Assembly (NCBI RefSeq): GCF_030272615.1
Contig: NC_081408.1
Span: 404,745,389-404,805,388 of the forward strand
Length of the DNA stretch: 60,000 nucleotides
Direction of reading: 5' to 3'
DNA from: Cryptomeria japonica
Lineage: Eukaryota > Streptophyta > Pinopsida > Cupressales > Cupressaceae
A program made the position numbers and the translations under genes. The notes beneath the pieces were generated by a model. That model did not search any database. It had not been told where the DNA came from and was given only the letters and a program-made list of their open reading frames with translations. Positions 12,440-23,804 of the stretch are shown one piece after another (the stretch's first letter is position 1; every line of letters begins with the position of its first letter).

Positions 12440-13058
12440 TAACATCATTAACTTGTTTAGTCTCTTTCTCTTGGGTTTGTGACATTTTAGGACGTGGACA
12501 TGACTTGGTTGAGACACTAGACAATAAAGACATGTCGCTATTTCTATATTATTTAATTTTCATCATTTCCAACAGTGGTACAAAAACCTTAATTTGAGAT
12601 AATGTTTGAGAAAAATCAAATGTTGAAACATTTGGAATGGATTGTGTCCCATTTTTACTTACCTCTCCCTTGTGACTACTTTCCTTATTAGGGGTTAGTT
12701 GGGGCTTGGTGGCATGCTTCATGGGAGATTTAGCTTCCCCTTTGTCACCTTTTGATGTCTCTTTTAGAACATATTATTGGTTCTTCTAGTATTTGGGAGC
12801 TTTGTCTTTATCTCTAAGCCTATGGATTGCTACTTGTGACTTGTTCACATCATGATTCTCCTTTATGAACATGCTTCCTTGCTATCCATGTTCAACATTT
12901 ACAGTTTGATTCTTTAAGTGGTAGTTGCTCCTTTCTTGAGAAACTTCTACAACACTGAGATATTTTATTTCTTCTTTCGTAGGTCTTCTCAAATTTATAT
13001 TCTTTTGCTAGTTATCAACCATGTTCACAATGCCATCTTTAGGATCTTCATCCTCATT
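12440..13058 (-). pseudogene. Tat-A gag/protease linker, 3' side of the LINE insertion
   Basis: On the minus strand this stretch translates, with stops, into a Lys/Ser/Thr-rich unstructured linker leading into the protease at 12428. The frame at its upstream edge (IFLDNEDEDPKDG) can be matched across the LINE to the gag side at about 20975, which reads GQHIFLDVK; the shared IFLD comes from the duplicated target. It holds no domain. Confidence 0.55.
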
Positions 13059-13075
13059 ATCTAAGAATATATGTT
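13059..13075. repeat. LINE target-site duplication, left copy
   Basis: ATCTAAGAATATATGTT, 17 bp, identical to 20955-20971 on the other side of the LINE. The perfect match fixes both ends of the LINE. Confidence 0.95.
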
Positions 13076-13250
13076 TTTGATTAAGTAAAAATAGGTTTTA
13101 AGGGACCCGAAACCCGATAACATTTGAAAGATATTCAAGAAGGAAACAAAACAAGGCAGCTGCAAAAGACCAGCCAAAAAACCAGCAGCAGAGAAAGGGA
13201 CAGCAAGAGGCCAGCAAGAAATTGGCCCCAAGCCCAGCATTACAAGTTAA

Positions 13251-15113
13251 TTAAAAACTCTTCATAGTTTCCTCAGCATTTTGTACCAAGAGCATCATCA
13301 CCTTGGACGCTTCCCTCAGGTCGTTGTTTTCCTGTCCAAGCTGACTCTCTTTTGTTTGGTGTCCTTCCCAATAGTCGTCTGCCTAGTTCTGTGCCTAGGG
13401 TTCTGGTGGGTGGGGTTGGAAGTTGGAGCATCTTCTATAATTACCAGGTTCTTATCTTGATTTTTCCTTTCCAAATGATCCACCAACGCGTTCATATTCT
13501 GGGAAGAAACTTTAAGGACCTGGAGGCTGTGGTTCATAAGGCTTTTCAAAGCCTTCTCATTACAAGCGATCTAGGTGTTGACATTGTCTTTGTCCTCCTC
13601 CACCTGCTCTTTCAGAGTTCTAAAAACATCCTCCAAATGTTTCAAGTCCCCTTTGATCAGATCTTTCTCTAACTAGTCCTCCATCTCCATTTCCTCCTCA
13701 ACTTCACTATTTTCTGTATCCTCATTCTGTTTCCCAGAGTCAGACATCTTAATCAGCTTATTAATCTTATCTTCCATCTCCCTTTGCTTACCCTACATAC
13801 TGGTGATATTTTTGACAACCCATTTCTGGAAATTGAAGAATTCTAGAGTGCAGTTATGGGCGGTGTCCAAGATGGTGTTCACAGAGTCCTTGCCCTATTC
13901 AGTCTCCTCAGAGTTAGGGTTGTCATACTCCTTAGGATTCAGAGCAGCATTCTTGCTTTCTGAACCCTTAGGGTTAGAGTGAGGGTTTTCGGAATTACCC
14001 CCTTCCTCCCCTTCACCATAGTTCTCATCCTTATTTTGCTCCATTTTAGTATCAGTTTCCTTATCCTTTTCCTCTTCTTCATCACAATGCACCTCCTTTT
14101 CCTCATGCTCTATTTCAACTTTCCTTTTTTTGTGGGTAGGGGTGTTGGGCTGATCCCCATTCGAGTTAGAGTCTTTGTAGCTCTCAGATATATGAGCGTT
14201 AATGATCAAAGGATCATCCTTGGTTGCCCTAGCCTTATCCTTAAGATGTTCATATATTAGCAGAATGAGCCCCTGGTGGGCTAAAGGGTAAGAGTTAGGC
14301 TTTTTAGCATGGTCTGCAAGGCTCTCGTTTAGAGAGGACACTAAATAGAAGGGAAAAGATATTTTAGCCCCATGACGGAAATGGTTCAGAAAAGCGAAAT
14401 GATACTTATAATTTTTTTTAAATCTGCCATCCACAGTCAAATACTCCATTAAAGCCCTAAGAACTTTTTGCCACAAAGGCTTTACCTACTGGGGAGTGTA
14501 GTAGGAGATGTTGTCCTTCTTCACAAGATTTCCCTTCTCATCCTCCGATTTCAAGAAGTTTTTGAAAGCTTCAGCTGCATACTTTCGATCCCTATAGAAT
14601 TTAGTCCCCTCCATTTGGAGACCCGTGACCTCTGCAATCATGTTTTCATCGATTTTCCAAATCTCCCCAAACAGGGTGACTCTGTTGTTACTTTAGCTTT
14701 TAGCAAAACCATAAGACATAATTTCTACTTCCATGAAGCTTTTCCATATAGTCAATGAAGTTGTGTCTGTGGAGCCTTCTCCAGACCTTTCGTTCACTCT
14801 TCCAATTTTCACATCCTGGAGGCTCATTCCCATTTAGGTTACCACTCATTCTGAGCTCCAAGTAAAGATACCCACTAGTGCAGTTCACAATCCACAGATA
14901 AAACTCTGAAAACTTGTTATTTCTGGAATTCCTATGTAAGGACTCTTTCGTAGTTTTGAAATTGTTGCTTATGGCTGCACAAACCTAGTTATTATTACTA
15001 TAATCTTTCGCACACATATGATCTTGGAAATGATGCCAAAAAAAACTCATAATCTAACAGTTAATCCATCCCCAAAATCTATCTTTGGAAATCATTCCCC
15101 AGAAATTAATCAT
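13251..15113 (-). pseudogene. LINE third ORF, unknown function
   Basis: ATG at 15113-15111 follows the ORF2 stop after four bases, and the last plausible frame ends with TAA at 13253-13251, giving about 620 codons. The N-terminal half (about 15113-14230) looks globular: aromatic-rich (FWGMISKDRFWGW), then VTLFGEIWKIDENMIAEVTG, EGTKFYRDRKYAAEAFKNFL and LRALMEYLTVDGRFKKNYKY. Its style recalls the 'putative plant transposon protein' domains found beside plant retroelements, but I cannot name the family with certainty. A KKRK basic motif follows, then a strongly acidic Glu/Lys/Asn-rich stretch (about 14150-13900), and the C-terminus looks like coiled coil (VMMLLVQNAEETMKSF). TAG codons at 15054 and 14985, a frame change near 14720 and another near 13360 break it. 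It shares strand, spacing and target duplication with the LINE, so it moved with it. Confidence 0.7.
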
Positions 15114-15117
15114 GAGA

Positions 15118-18100
15118 TTAACTTGACCCATTGATGCGATCAAGGTATAATTTCTCTTTAACCTCCCTTTTGATGTGAGTTTCTCCAATGTATTTGACAT
15201 CCTTCTCCAAATTGACCCCTTCATTGGCTAGGATATCTGCAACCTTATTGCCCTCTCTAAAGGTATGAGTTATACTAATGCTAACATAGTTATTTAGAAG
15301 ATATTTAGCATTTTTAATTAAATTGGTAATATTCCTGAGGGCTTGTATGATGTTTGAAGAGTCCCCTTCGAGCCAAATTTTTTTGAATTTGAATTCTTGA
15401 GCTAGCTGGAGGCTCTTTAGCATTGCCAGAGCTTCAGCCACATGGTTATTCTGGACCCCAAAGGGAGAAGCAAAAGCAGCAATGCAAATTCCTTGAGCAT
15501 TTCTAATAACTCCTCCTCCACCAGCCCCATCAAAATTAACCTTTATCCAATCATATTCGGGAAAACGCCAGACAATGTTATCTCTCCTATTCTTATTTTC
15601 TGATCTGTAGACCTTATGCATTAGGTTCCATTCAGTGAGGATGTCTCTTTCCATATCATTCATATCAGTAATAGACCATTGTTGATTATTCTTGTGAGGA
15701 ATGTTGATGTTCTCCTTTATAGCCCTGCAGATTTTTTCAAAGACCACCTGAGTGTTACACTTAGCTTCCCTAAATATCCTATTATTTCTTTCTTTCCAAA
15801 TGCCCCAGCAAATCATGGGGAGGGTCAAAGACCAAAGGTTCTTGATGATTTGGCATTTGGTTGGAAAATTCCATTGCCAAATAATATCCTTGATGCTCTT
15901 GTTCATAACCCAATTAACTTTCCATTTTTCCCACATTTTGCACCAAATATCCCAGGTAAAGGAGCAGTGAAAAAAGAGATGATCAACTAATTCCCCCTCC
16001 TTCTGGCATAGCTCACATCTATTAGGGAATTTGAAACCTCTTCGGATTAAATTATCAAGAGTAAGGGTACTATTATGAGAAGCAAGCCAAAAGAAAATAT
16101 TGACTTTAGGGATCAAAATGTTGTTCCAAACTTTACTCCAAATGGGATTGCTGGTTTGAGAAAATGTGTTTTTATAGGCTAAGGCAACCGTAAATTCACC
16201 TTTAGGATCACTTTTCTAGAGGAATACATCATCATAGCCTTTGTTAGGGGAAAAGGACAGCAACTCCTTCTGGAGGGAGGAAAATCCAGAATGAATGTCA
16301 TCAAGCCTAACCCACTTGTCCTCCTTCCAGTAGTCACACACCATAAGCCCAAACCTCCTTTTACACTCCTCAATAATTTGACTATTGTTTTGATCATAAA
16401 GAGCTTCATTCTTCATCCAGGGGTCTTCCCAAAACCTTATTTTGTCACCTTTTCCAAGGACCCATCCAGCCCCAACTTTTGCCACTTTTATGGATTTGGT
16501 AATGCTATTCCAGATGAAGGATCCAATAGGGATATCTTCAGAGTTAAGGACCCCTTGGATAGTCTGATTCTGAATGTATTTGTCAAACCAAATTGGATTC
16601 CAATCTTTGTTAGTATCATAGACTCTCCATAATTGTTTAGCAAGAAGAGCTTTGTTAAAGGTTTTTAGAGCTTTAATCCCCAACCCCCCTTTGTTCTTTG
16701 GTCTACACACTTTGTCCCAAGCAACCAAGGGTATTCTCTTTTTTTCTTCCACTCCTGACCATAAAAATCTCTTCTGGATTATTTCCATTGCTTCAGCAAA
16801 TTTAGCCGGGATACCAAACAAGCTGAGGGCATAAACAGGGAGATTTTGAAGAGTAGCTTGAAGGAGCTGCAGTTTCCCAGCCTGAGATAACATTGAGCCT
16901 TTCCATCCAGCAAATCTTTTATTAAGTTTATCAATAAGCATATTCCAAAAGGAATTTGGGGGAGCTAACCCCAAGGGAAGGCCCAGATAGGTGGAGGGGA
17001 GCATTTCCACTTTGCACCCAATAATTTTAGCAATTTTATGTTGTCTTATGACCAGAGTATTCAGGAAGTACATAGCCAATTTGTCCCAATTGACTTGTTG
17101 ATCAGTAGCTAAAGCATAGGAGTTAAGAGCAATTTTGAAGGTATCAGCCTCCTTGACAGAAGAATATCCCATGAGGATAGTGTCATCAACAAACTATTGA
17201 TGAGTGCAAAAAACATTGGCGAAGGAAGGTTGAGGACCTTTGATAGTTTTGCTTTGTTTCAAATTGTGAGTCAGTCTGCTCATACTTTTAGCCAATATGG
17301 TAAAAAGGATAGGAGATATGGGATCTCCTTGTCTGATCCCTCTTGAAGTTTTAAACAAATTGGTAGGGGATCCATTAATCAGAATAGAGAACATAGGAGT
17401 GGTGATCAACTCTCTGATTATTTTGGTTACCTTTTCATCAAAACCAAAAGCCCCCATGATTTTTAAGAGAACATCCCACTCCACTCTATTATAAGCCTTT
17501 TCCAAATCCAACTTTATCAAGAAACCTTCTTTTTTAGCAGCACTGAGGGAGTGAATTTTCTCATGAACAAGAATAATTGAGTCCAGAATCTACCTACCAG
17601 GAACAAAACCTTTCTGCTCCTCAGAGATGATGAAGGGAAGCACCGCCAAAATTCTAGTGGTCATAACTTTGGATATGATTTTGTAGAAAGAGTTGCATAG
17701 GCTAATTGGCCTAAAATTTCCCATAGAGTCCACCCTAGCAACTTTGGGGATTAGGGCTATAAAAGTGGAGTTGAGTTCCTTAAGGATTCTTCTAGATCCA
17801 AAGAATTCTTTGACCGCATTAACCATGTCTTCCCCCACAATATGCCAGAATTCTTGGAAGAAAAACATAGGGAAACCGTCAGGACCCGGAGCTTTATCCC
17901 CTTGAAATGAAAAGATGGCTTTTTTTATTTCTCCAGCAGACGGCATAGTAGTAAGGGCCTTATTCTGAATAGGGTTAATGACCTTAGGAATAATATTGAC
18001 CAAATTGAGTTGGTGGGTCTGATCAATGTCCTTGTTACTAGTAAGGAGCTGATTGAAGAATCTGACAGCTTCATCCCTGATTTCGTCCTTATTAAGTAGA

Positions 18101-19260
18101 GTGTTGTTTTCAACAATCAGTCTTGTGATTATATTCATTGCCTTGTGTTTTAGAGAAGTCATATGGAAAAATTTAGTGTTTCTGTCCCCTGCCTTCAACC
18201 ATATAGCCCTAGATCTCTGCCTCCAATAGATTTCTTCCCTAGAAATAATGTTGTGGATTTTGACTAGAACATCATCTTCCATGGCTTTGGAATACTTTTT
18301 GTAGCCTTCTTTCTGTATTGAATTTTGTATATGGTCCAGTTCCTCCTTTAGTTTTTTCTTTGAATCAAAGATATCACCAAACACCTTCTTGTTCCAAGTC
18401 TTAATGTTGGTTTTGATGTTTTTAAGTTTTTTGGCAACTTTATACATGGCAGTTCCATTAATATCAAGATTCCACCAGTTAGCAATAGATTTTTCAAGAT
18501 TAGGGTGGGAGGTCCACATCTTTTCGAACCAAAAAGGGAATCTCTGATTATTCTTAAAATTCTCGGCAACAAAAGAGATGGGGTAATGGTCTGACCCAAT
18601 TCTATTAATAACAGAAAGGGAGCATCTATGAGAAAGAATCCAATCATTAGTAAGAAGGGATCTATCAAGTCTTACCTGGATGAGATCTTCACCATCCCTT
18701 CAGTTAGACCAAGTGTAGGAAGCCCCGTTGAGATCCATATCAATGAGAGCATTGTCATTAATAAAGTCGATCAGGTCAGATCTGTTGTCTAGTTGAGCTT
18801 GACTACCTCCAAATTTTTCAATTTCTTGCAGAGGAGTATTGAAATATCCCATCACAACCCAGTTGTTCAGAGGGAAGGAATTTCTTTTATGCTAAATTTT
18901 ATTCCAGAATTTACTTCTAGCGGATTTGGAGTTAGGGGCATAGATATTAGTGATAACAAATTCCTTACCATCAATGATGCTTTTAGCTTTTAGGGATAAA
19001 ATATTGCCATCAACATCAATCATATCTCCAGAGGTTGTGCTTTTATTCCAGAATATAGCAACCCCTCCAAAGGCTCCATTCGAGCTACTGCCACAAACCC
19101 CTCCATTTTTGAAAAACTTTAATTTCTCCATTTTCTCTTTACTCATTTTGGTTTCCTAAACCAGGATAATATCTGGATTTTGATCTCGAATGAGGTTCCT
19201 TAATATATCCTATTTATTGAGACCATTAAGGCCTCTAATGTTCCAAGATATTGCCTTCAT
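15118..19260 (-). pseudogene. LINE ORF2: endonuclease, reverse transcriptase, RNase H
   Basis: This ORF nicks the target and copies the LINE RNA onto it. The start MKAISWNIRGLNG is the canonical ORF2 opening of plant L1. Endonuclease occupies residues 1 to about 250, with FGGVAIFWN, ITNIYAPNS and IGSDHYPI visible; the G-D-F-N position reads GYFN. RT follows, about 480-800, with KAPGPDGFP, FIALIPKV, FRPISLCN, FVPGR, RGIRQGDPISP and the active site FVDD at about 17190. Then a zinc-binding region (CELCQKEGELVDHLFFHC, about 16030-15960) and a C-terminal RNase H (VNFDGAGGGG, WLEGDSSN, HTFREGNKVAD). Length is 1,381 codons in one frame without an indel. In-frame stops: TAG at 19210, 19156, 18892, 17590, 17194 and 16216, TGA at 18700. 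ORF1 ends 35 nt upstream and ORF3 begins 4 nt downstream. Confidence 0.95.
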
Positions 19261-19295
19261 TTGGAAGCCTGAGGGTAGGATTCCTTGATAGTTCG

Positions 19296-20931
19296 CTACC
19301 TTCCATCAGCTATGTTTTGCTTACTCTCCTGGTCCCTATGCCATTTCATAGTTTTGCGTCCCGGTGGGGATCTTGAAGCCCCAAAATCAGCCTTGGATAT
19401 GGTTCTAGTTTTTACTCCATTAAGGCCTCCTACCTTCTTGGTTTTAATTTTCTTTCCATTTTCTGTTGTGTTTTCTTCTTGTTCTGCTCTAGACTCATCT
19501 TGCATGTTGCTCCATAGGTCTTCTCTTTTCTGGGATGAGGTAGTCATATCGACTCCTATGTTCTGGAATAAGGCATTTAAGTTTGCCTACGGTGACCTAA
19601 ACTTGTTACTCCTTCCCAGTTTTATTTCATGTTCTTGAAACTCCTCCTCTAAACAGTGTTCATCTTTTTTGATATAGGTTCTTGAAAAGCCTCAGGATGA
19701 GAATCAGTAATATTCTCAATCTCACCATCTTCAAGTGTCTCTTCACTGTTTTCATTCTCCTTCACCTGTGTCTATAGAACCTCAAAGGTATTGCCTATTT
19801 TAATCTCAAACTCCCTAGTTTCATTCTTTTTATTCCCCTTCAAAGGGGGGTTCTTAGGAGGATCAGTGCTATCTGCTTCTAGGTGTTCAGATATATTAAC
19901 CAAGTTTCCACTTTTTTCTTCTAACTTGTTACAGTCTTTGTTATTATTTTTTTCTTTCCATACCTGTTTATGAATATTTGTCATCACAGGTTTTTTAGGG
20001 TTGTTAGGGCAAGCCTTAGCCTAGTGACCTACTTTTTTGCAAGAGAAGGAAACAAAGGGGAGAGATTCAAATTCTATGGATTGTTCCCATAACCCAAGTT
20101 TGGAATTTATGTCAATAGTGCTTGGGAGGTCCATATTCTATGATATGTTGATGCAGATGCGTGCATACACCAACCTCTTGTGAGTTGTTGTCATTGGGTC
20201 TATCGCAACAAGCTCCCCAAAGGAGTTAGTGATTCCTGAGAAAACATCCTCCACCCAGTATTCCAACGGCAGCCCAGGCAACCTAACCCACACCAAAGTA
20301 GATTCAAAGAAAGAATCATTGAGTTCCATGTTAGGAGACCATTTTCTAACAATAAGAGAGGATTTGCACCTTCCATATCTTCCCCGCATGACAAAGAAAA
20401 AACAAAAAAGCCTCTAGGAAAGGCAGAGACATCAACCTATCCTTTCATTCTCCATTTTCTCTTAACAAAGGACCTAACATCCTCAATATTAGGTCAAAGT
20501 CCAACCAATTTCCCCACCAAAGAAAAAGACATTAAAGAGATGCTATGATCAATAACTATATTAGGAATCTCAATCGCAAGTTTACCTATTCTATTATCTG
20601 ATATATCCTTCACAAAGGGGAAAGACGATTTACCAATCAGTTTACCAGATGCTTGTCTTGCAAAGAGACTATTCCAGGGTTTAGGTATTCGCCCCTCCTT
20701 GATATTTTTTGAGTCAAACTTCACCGCCTCGGGGCTCAAATCTTGAGAATCTTTTAAGTTTTCAGGATCAGGAGGAGGGTCCCATATTCGTGGGTCCCCA
20801 TCCTGCCTTCCATGCTCATCATCAGATGCTTGTCCTTGAGCTACAGTGGATTCAGAACCAGAGGATCTAGCATCGTTGTTCCCTCCATTTCTCGATTTCA
20901 AATTTCCCACTGCAAACGCTGTTCCCTCCAT
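19296..20931 (-). pseudogene. LINE ORF1: nucleic-acid-binding protein
   Basis: ORF1 proteins of plant L1 elements bind the element RNA in the ribonucleoprotein. The start MEGTAFAVGNLKSR lies 23 nt inside the 5' end of the LINE. After a charged, Pro/Asp-rich N-terminus comes a DUF4283-like region (LVWVRLPGLPLEYW at about 20300-20250; VYARICINIS at about 20150). A zinc-knuckle remnant follows at about 20050-20010 (VSFSCKKVGH, then AKACP): its first cysteine reads Ser and the residue after the His is TAG. The C-terminus is Lys/Glu-rich and ends ADGR before ORF2. Breaks: TGA at 20494, TAG near 20418, 20138 and 20021, and a frame change around 20370. About 545 codons, normal for plant L1 ORF1. Confidence 0.85.
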
Positions 20932-20954
20932 TTTTTTTTGGCAAAAAATTTGAC

Positions 20955-20971
20955 ATCTAAGAATATATGTT
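20955..20971. repeat. LINE target-site duplication, right copy
   Basis: ATCTAAGAATATATGTT, identical to 13059-13075. It lies at the 5' end of the LINE, directly upstream of the short leader of ORF1. Confidence 0.95.
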
Positions 20972-23524
20972 GCCCACTAGCTGATTTAGACAATCTACGA
21001 GCATTGATATCACCATCTTCTACATCATCCTTTGATGAGTCATTTACATATTCAATAGCTAATAGCTATATTGACAACATGTTGATAGTATGATGAGTGT
21101 CATATTGGCCATATTCTTGCTTATCAATAGGTTCCTCTAAATTTGAAATAGATTGTGCAACCACGCAATGCACAGGGGAATGAAGAAGACTGCATGTTAT
21201 GCACCAAGGGTTGTCTTCAGCCATGTGTGTGCTCGGCCTATTCAAAGGGTCTAGATTTTCTTTACTTGATTTCCCTTTGTATTATTGTTGATGTACCAAT
21301 TGGTTTGCCATCACACCAATTTCTATTATAGGGCATGTCATATAATCGTGGCCAATCATTTCTCTAGAAATTAGACCTATCACGAGAGAGCCCCTTTTCA
21401 TTGTTAGAAAATTTTTAACTGTGGTCTTTAAGGGCACTCGTGACCTTATCGAATTTTTCATCCTCTTTGGGCTTCTTACTTTAATGGCCCTTGGGATTTT
21501 GAACAATCCTCACTTCATCTCCTTTTCCAAATTTTCTAGATGCTTTTATGTTGTTTTTAATTTCCAACGCCGCCTTAAAAGAATCTGTCAATGTTTGGGG
21601 ATTCTTGTTCCTCAATTCATAGCCTGTCTCAGGGTCAAAGGCCTTCTTGTAAAAGATAAAACACATGGGGTCAGTGGGGTGCAAGTGTGCAGGTATCTTA
21701 TTATACAACTCATTGAACTTAGTATTTAACCCTGCCAGTAATTGATTGTGTTCCTTTTAGATATTGGTAAATTCATGGAGGACAAATTGTGGATCAGAAT
21801 GATTTCCATATTCACATTTGAAAACTCTTTTGAACTCATTCCATGAATTAATTCATGCATTAGGTAGTATTGTACACCAGTCTCGAGCATAATCAGTTAA
21901 GGATTGCATGAACAACTTCATGAATACATCCTCTTGCTCTACTTCAAAGTTCTCCATGACATTTACAAAGGCCCTTAAATGATCCTCACCTAAAGTTACA
22001 TCATTTCTAGAGAACTTTGAAAGAAAGTTTCTAATCTCATTATCTATAGAATTAGGGTACCCTTGGATCCCCATAAAATCCAATTGTCTATACATGTCCA
22101 ATTTCATAGGGCCTCTAGCATTAACATTTTGGACTTGATTCTACAATCCTTTTTGTTGATTACTAGGTGGCGAGGGAACATAATTGTATGCACCAGTAGG
22201 GGGATTTACATTTCCCTAATTCAATGTATTCAAGTTGACTTGGTTGTGCTGATTCAAGTACCCTTGATTGAATTGTTGATACTGGTATAGTTGAGCAAGT
22301 TTCTATTGGTATTGCTGGTATGCATTGAGACCACCAATATGGTTGAAAGAGGGGTACCAAGGTGGGACTTGGAAATAATTGTACCCTTGTCCAGTATACT
22401 AATGTTTCATATGTTGTTATTGAGTAAACCACCCTTGTCTTGTAACCATTGCATGACTACCTATAGGGGATAAGGATGTACTTTCAATGGTGTTTGATGT
22501 GTTTGAATCCATAGAAGATGAAGGACCAGATAATTGCATACTTCCTTGCACGACTGATGAGATGGGTTGACTCACTTGTGAGTTGTTAGAAGCAATGCTA
22601 GCAAATTGAAATGGCATAGAGCTAGCTATAGGAACTAATGTATGTGTGTTGGTCATTGCGAACATTAGAGCATAAGACACATTTGATGTGGGAGGCATTC
22701 TTGCAGGGAACGTCATAGGACAAGATATGGGAACAATTAAGGGCATAGATCCTGAAGTTTTGCTTGATGTAGTATTTACATTTGGATTCAGGTAAATAGA
22801 CATTGATGGGTAAGTTGTGAGATTTAGGATTTCTCATGCCATGACCTCTCTTTGCTTCAAGAGTTGTAATCCGATCATTTGAGCTTTCATCTTCTCAATC
22901 TCAGCCTGAAGCTCTTGTTATGTTGGATCTTTTTAGGGACAACCACATGTGGAGCAAGTGTTTGCATTGAAAAACTGGGTTGGATAAGGAAATTGGATAG
23001 ATGGTTGGCTTATTGATGTAGGATGTGAGGTAGCATTTACATAGTTAAGCTTTCCACATAACATTGCTCATATTCTCTCTGAACTGGGACCGTCTCAATT
23101 TATTCATACAACTTGTATTGTATCGCTTTGGCCTGAGCAGGTTCTTCATAGAATGGATTCCTAGGTTCTGGAAGGTTTTTATTTGCCATTGGGAAAGTGT
23201 AATTAAAACAAAGGCTCTCTGTAGGGGAGGAATTATAATTACTACTTTGATCTACTCTATAAATGGGTGTGCGAGAATCACTAAAAAAAATTCTGCTATA
23301 CCCTTCCCTTCCTGATAATTCAGCAAATTTAACCTACCTTCAATACTATTTACGAAAATATCAATGTTATTGTTTACTAAATTAGATGCAGAAGGAGATT
23401 CAAGAGTACCTTTTCTCTTAAAAATCCACCTTTTGTTCATGACCTCCTGGCAAGATCGCTTATATGCATTCTTTTGTTGACCATCTTCTTTGCTCTGATT
23501 TGGAAAGCTTTTTGCAAACTTCAA
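20972..23524 (-). pseudogene. Tat-A gag, broken
   Basis: Gag forms the cytoplasmic particle that packages element RNA. On the minus strand from about 23524 come a basic N-terminal part (FAKSFPNQSKEDGQQKNAYK, NKRWIFKRKG), a Gln/Asn/Tyr/Pro/Ser-rich low-complexity segment (22800-22160), then the retrotransposon gag core at 22110-21480. The core is marked by DNEIRNFLSKFSRND, AFVNVMENFEVEQEDVFMKL, FMQSLTDYARDWC, WNEFKRVF and LRNKNPQTLTDSFKAALEIK. The rest is charged linker up to the LINE at 20971. I see no zinc knuckle. Multiple stops and frame changes. An alternative N-terminal start lies at 23064. Confidence 0.8.
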
Positions 23525-23783
23525 ATTTAAAATTCTAAGACTCCTCTATGTAGTTGTCTGTTGAATCTTCTCACCACTCATACGTACCTGTAAGATTCTT
23601 GCTTCATCAATTCAAAAATATTGTTGTTTAGAGTCACCACCCAAAAATGGGAATCAACATATATTAGGAAATACTAACAAATTGTGTAAAGCTCTCACAA
23701 ATTACTTAATAGACGGCTAAATATTTGACTCTTTTATACCCTAGACAAACTACTGGATTTCAATTTTCCAAAATACTGACAAG

Positions 23784-23801
23784 TCCCCAGCAGAGTTACC
23801 A
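23784..23801 (-). promoter_or_regulatory. Primer-binding site of Tat-A
   Basis: On the minus strand TGGTAACTCTGCTGGGGA starts three bases inside the 5' LTR end. It begins with TGG, the complement of a tRNA CCA tail, and differs at only three positions from the corresponding site of Tat-B at 57182-57199. I take it for the Tat/Ogre-type site and not the initiator-methionine type. It fixes the orientation of the element. Confidence 0.75.
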
Positions 23802-23804
23802 ATA

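Larger units (their letters stand above)
13076..20954 (-). mobile_element. L1-type LINE with three ORFs, inserted in Tat-A
   Basis: A 7,879-bp non-LTR retrotransposon bounded by a perfect 17-bp target duplication. In its sense direction (minus strand) it has a very short 5' leader (about 23 nt before the ORF1 ATG at 20931), ORF1 (20931-19296), ORF2 (19260-15118), ORF3 (15113-13251) and about 175 nt of 3' UTR ending in a short A-rich tail (TTTTTACTTAATCAAA) against the duplication. ORF2 has no frameshift in 4,143 nt, only seven nonsense codons, so it was inserted much later than Tat-A. Plant L1 elements normally have two ORFs, so the third is unusual. It appears full length at the 5' end. Confidence 0.93.

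Noticed and set aside
13979-14260. 93-codon plus-strand frame, hydrophobic
   Set aside because: It is antisense to the Glu/Lys-rich part of LINE ORF3; the complement of acidic codons reads as Leu/Phe/Ser.
19285-19638. 117-codon plus-strand open frame
   Set aside because: Antisense to the end of LINE ORF1; no domain.
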